From the NCBI GenBank assembly GCA_945874115.1, contig CAMCFD010000075.1:1-7401 (forward strand): DNA of 7,401 nucleotides. The letters are read 5' to 3'. Below are positions 4,561 to 7,401 of this stretch, piece after piece. The DNA comes from Rickettsia typhi (lineage in GTDB: Bacteria; Pseudomonadota; Alphaproteobacteria; Rickettsiales; UBA1997). The translations under genes were made by a program, and so were the position numbers. The number at the start of each line of letters is the position of its first letter. Position 1 is the first letter of the stretch. The notes beneath the pieces were generated by a model. The model was not told where the DNA came from and did no database searches. It saw only the letters and a program-made list of their open reading frames with translations.

Positions 4561-6246
4561 ATGTTAAAGTTTCTTGCAATACAAAATGTTGTTTTAATTG
4601 ACAAGGCCGAAATTGATTTTTCTGATAATCCGCGCGGACTTTGCGTTCTTAGTGGCGAAACAGGATCGGGAAAATCTATTTTGCTTGATGCATTTGGCCT
4701 TGCGATTGGCTTTCGCTCAAGCTTGCGCTTAATTGGAAGCGATGAAAATAAAGCCTCGGTCGTTGCTGAATTCGAAATTTCTGAAAATGAAAACTGCAAA
4801 ATTTTACTCAAAGAAAATGATTTAATCGATGCGCAAAACCCAAATCAATTAAGAATTCGCCGCGTTATTCAAGAAAATTCTGCGAATAAAGTTTATATAA
4901 ATGACCAAATTGTCGGCGTAAATTTGCTTGCGAAAATTGGTGAAACTTTGGTCGAAATTCACGGACAACACGATTCGCGAGGCTTATTAAATCCTTCTTT
5001 TCACGAAGATGTTTTGGATAAATTTTCTCAAAATGACAATCTTTTAAAAAAAATAAAACAAAATTACGATGAATTAAAAAATTGCGAGAATAAAATTTCG
5101 CAGTTAGAAGAAAAAAAAGCTCAGGCTTTGCGCGAAAAAGATTATTTAGAATATATAATTAAAGAATTAGAAACCGCAGATGTTATTTTTGGCGAAGAAA
5201 AAGAACTTGCGAACAAAAAGGATTTGCTTGGCGGGAAAGAAAAAATCTTGAATTTTTTGAGCGATTTAAAATCAAATTTATCCGATGCAAACGGCAATTT
5301 AGCGGCTTCGCAGAAAATATTGATTAAAAGCCAAAACATAATCGATAATTATTTGTCATCAAAAAAAGAAGATTTTGACAAATTAAGCGACGAAATTGAT
5401 TCGCAAAATATCGAGATCGAAAAATCAATTAAGAACATCGAAAATATCACAAGAGATTTAAAAAGCGGCAATGAAAATTTATCTGAAATCGAAGAAAGAT
5501 TGCTCGAAATAAGAAGTTTGGCGCGAAAATTTAACACAAGCTGCGATGAATTGCCAAAAATCACGGCTGATGCGCAAGAAAAACTAAAATTAATCGAAAA
5601 CGAAAGTGAATTTAGCGACAGTTTAAATAAGAAAAAACAAGAATTATCAGTCGAATATAAAAAAATCGCCGAAGAATTACATCAAAAGCGCAAAAAATAT
5701 GCGTTAATTTTGGCCAAAAAAGTTGAGGAAGAATTGAAATTTCTGAAGATGGAAAGTGTAAAATTCTTAGTTGATGTTAAAAAAATCGACGAAGATTTTG
5801 GCCCGACCGGCTTTGATAAAATCAGATTTTTTGCCTCAATTAATCACAATAATTTTGACGAAATTACTAAAATTGCGTCAGGCGGAGAATTGTCGCGATT
5901 CATGTTGGCTCTAAAGGTTGCGCTTGTCGATGTTAAGTCGACTCCAACTTTAATTTTTGATGAGATCGACACCGGAATTGGCGGAATTACTGCTGATGCT
6001 GTCGGCAAAAGATTAAAAATATTGTCGCAAAATTTTCAAATTTTTGTGGTCACCCATCAACCACAAATTGCCTCAAAAGCAGATTTACATTTTCGCATCC
6101 AAAAGCTACAGAATAAAAATAAAATAAAAACAGTTATTGAAAAATTAGATAAAGATAGTCAAAATCTAGAAATTGCAAGAATGATTTCTGGTGAAGAAAT
6201 TACTCAAGAATCACTAGCAGCAGCAAAAATTTTATTGAAAAACTAG
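4561..6246 (+). CDS. recN: DNA repair protein RecN
   Basis: RecN is an SMC-like ATPase that gathers DNA at double-strand breaks during recombinational repair. At 561 residues it is close to the E. coli length (553). The N-terminal half-ATPase carries LKFLAIQNVVLID at the start and Walker A GETGSGKS at 32-39, followed by VEIHGQHDSRGLL, a RecN-specific segment, near 137-149. A Lys/Glu-rich coiled coil occupies roughly 160-400, interrupted by the hinge-like middle. The C-terminal half has the ABC signature SGGELSRFMLALK from 440, Walker B LIFDEIDTGIGG at 464-475 and the switch histidine segment VTHQPQIA at 497-504. The ATG at 4561 is preferred because the conserved N-terminus begins there; TTAAGA just before it is a weak ribosome site. 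It is divergent from the HIT-SdhE gene and ends 4 nt before virD4. All catalytic motifs appear intact. Confidence 0.96.
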   Translation: MLKFLAIQNVVLIDKAEIDFSDNPRGLCVLSGETGSGKSILLDAFGLAIGFRSSLRLIGSDENKASVVAEFEISENENCKILLKENDLIDAQNPNQLRIRRVIQENSANKVYINDQIVGVNLLAKIGETLVEIHGQHDSRGLLNPSFHEDVLDKFSQNDNLLKKIKQNYDELKNCENKISQLEEKKAQALREKDYLEYIIKELETADVIFGEEKELANKKDLLGGKEKILNFLSDLKSNLSDANGNLAASQKILIKSQNIIDNYLSSKKEDFDKLSDEIDSQNIEIEKSIKNIENITRDLKSGNENLSEIEERLLEIRSLARKFNTSCDELPKITADAQEKLKLIENESEFSDSLNKKKQELSVEYKKIAEELHQKRKKYALILAKKVEEELKFLKMESVKFLVDVKKIDEDFGPTGFDKIRFFASINHNNFDEITKIASGGELSRFMLALKVALVDVKSTPTLIFDEIDTGIGGITADAVGKRLKILSQNFQIFVVTHQPQIASKADLHFRIQKLQNKNKIKTVIEKLDKDSQNLEIARMISGEEITQESLAAAKILLKN

Positions 6247-6250
6247 CAAA

Positions 6251-7401
6251 ATGGCAGCAACCCAAGACAACCCATTAATAAGAAATTTCCGAAACACGGT
6301 CGTAATTTCGCTTGTCATTTTTTTCGTATTATCACTCTGTTTTTATATCACAGGAACCCTTGTCGTTGTTACTATAAACAGCAGTTGGAAAGTTATAAAA
6401 GCTTACAGCGAACTCTCAATCGACAAACAATTCGTTTATTTGTGGAAAATGACCGCGGCTTATTGGGAATTTTACATAAAAAATCACTCCAAGCTTACAA
6501 GCGAGAGCTATAACGGTTTCACGACAAAATTATGGATAAGTACTTTAGTTCCCTATTCTCTTCTATTTACTTTGGCTTGGTTTTTTCGCGCGCCGTTGAT
6601 TGACTGGCGCCCTTTTAAAGCCCCTGAGTCAATTTTTGGTGATTCACACTGGGCGTCATCAGCTGAAATAAAAAAGATGGGTTTGCGTGCGCGTCATGGC
6701 GTTTTGCTTGGCGAATACAAGAAAAAATTCCTTATCGCCGAAGGCTATCAACATATTTTATTATTCGCACCAACAGGGTCAGGTAAAGGTGTGGGCTTCG
6801 TAATTCCCAATTTATTATTTTGGCGCGACTCGGTTATTGTGCACGATATCAAGCTTGAAAACTATGAATTAACTTCTGGATATCGTCAAAAAAAGTTAAA
6901 ACAAAAAGTTATTTTGTGGAACCCAGCCGACCCTGACGGAATTTCTCACTGCTACAACCCGATGGATTGGATCAGTAAAAAACCCGGAAAAATGGTCGAT
7001 GACGTGCAAAAAATCGCCAACTTTTTGCTTCCTGAACAAGAATTTTGGCAAAATGAAGCCCGCGCCTTACTTACAGGCATAATGCTTTATCTGGTTTGCG
7101 ATGAATCTAAACCGGCAACTTTGGCTGAAGTTGTGCGAACTTTGCGAAGTGACGACGTGGTCTACAACCTCGCGGTTGTGCTTGACACGATGGGTAAAAA
7201 AATTCACCCCGTCGCTTACATGAATATCGCGTCTTATTTGCAAAAACCCGATAAAGAGCGCGGCTCGGTAACATCAACCGCCAACTCGTCTCTCGAGCTT
7301 TGGTCAAACCCGTTAATCGACACAACAACCGCCACCTCTGACTTTAATTTGCACGAATTCAAAACCGCGCCACATACTGCCTATATTGGCCTAACCCCCG
7401 A
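6251..7401 (+). CDS. virD4: type IV secretion coupling ATPase VirD4 (partial, right end off the window)
   Basis: VirD4 is the inner-membrane hexameric ATPase that delivers substrates to the VirB type IV secretion channel. From the ATG at 6251 the frame is open for 383 complete codons to the edge. Topology is typical: a membrane helix at about 16-42, a short periplasmic loop, a second helix at about 97-115, then the cytoplasmic ATPase. FGDSHWASSAEIKKMGL (129-145) leads to Walker A APTGSGKG at 173-180, then VHDIKLENYELTSGYR (197-212), NPADPDGISHCYNPMDWI (224-241) and AYMNIASYLQKPDKERGSV (322-340). The combination closely resembles VirD4 of Rickettsiales rather than conjugative TraG/TraD. Walker B and the C-terminus are outside the window, so intactness is unknown. 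It follows recN by 4 nt, so it is probably co-transcribed with recN. Its base composition is visibly higher in G+C than that of recN. Confidence 0.93.
   Translation, partial: MAATQDNPLIRNFRNTVVISLVIFFVLSLCFYITGTLVVVTINSSWKVIKAYSELSIDKQFVYLWKMTAAYWEFYIKNHSKLTSESYNGFTTKLWISTLVPYSLLFTLAWFFRAPLIDWRPFKAPESIFGDSHWASSAEIKKMGLRARHGVLLGEYKKKFLIAEGYQHILLFAPTGSGKGVGFVIPNLLFWRDSVIVHDIKLENYELTSGYRQKKLKQKVILWNPADPDGISHCYNPMDWISKKPGKMVDDVQKIANFLLPEQEFWQNEARALLTGIMLYLVCDESKPATLAEVVRTLRSDDVVYNLAVVLDTMGKKIHPVAYMNIASYLQKPDKERGSVTSTANSSLELWSNPLIDTTTATSDFNLHEFKTAPHTAYIGLTP

Noticed and set aside
7107..7328. Open minus-strand frame of 73 codons
   Set aside because: It is antisense to the conserved ATPase part of virD4, and its Arg/Cys-rich composition is unlike real genes in this window.

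Overview
The window is AT-rich (roughly one third G+C by eye) and reads as the chromosome of an alphaproteobacterium, most likely of the order Rickettsiales. The strongest pointer is a VirD4 coupling protein whose Walker A region and the downstream DIKLENYELTSGYR segment look like the rickettsial P-type (VirB/VirD4) type IV secretion system. A HIT domain of the alphaproteobacterial type and a RecN fit the same group. No tRNA, rRNA, insertion sequence or CRISPR array was found.

Layout. At the left edge, acpS and murD lie on the minus strand as a tight pair, with acpS first and a 2-nt gap; murD runs off the window after 291 codons. A noncoding stretch of about 280 bases (1293-1575) separates them from a plus-strand pair of membrane proteins. 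It holds a large near-perfect hairpin and a cluster of TGCAAAT heptamers. The first membrane protein (516 aa) looks like a GspL or fused PilM-PilN protein: a cytoplasmic actin-like domain, one membrane helix and a periplasmic domain. The second (211 aa) looks like PilO/GspM: a short cytoplasmic tail, one membrane helix, a coiled coil and a small alpha/beta domain. Together they would form an inner-membrane platform of a type IV pilus or type II secretion-like machine, but no other component is in the window.

Convergent to that pair is a minus-strand gene encoding an apparent fusion of a HIT-family nucleotide-binding domain to a complete SdhE (succinate dehydrogenase flavinylation factor). It is divergent from recN; the 73-bp spacer can hold two opposing promoters with adjacent -10 boxes. 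recN is followed after only 4 nt by virD4, which is cut by the right edge before its Walker B motif.

The genes do not form one pathway. They cover cell-wall and lipid precursors (murD, acpS), a candidate pilus or secretion platform, respiratory complex assembly with nucleotide hydrolysis (HIT-SdhE), DNA repair (recN) and effector secretion (virD4). The least ordinary items are the HIT-SdhE fusion, the divergent GspL/PilO-like pair and the recN-virD4 coupling.
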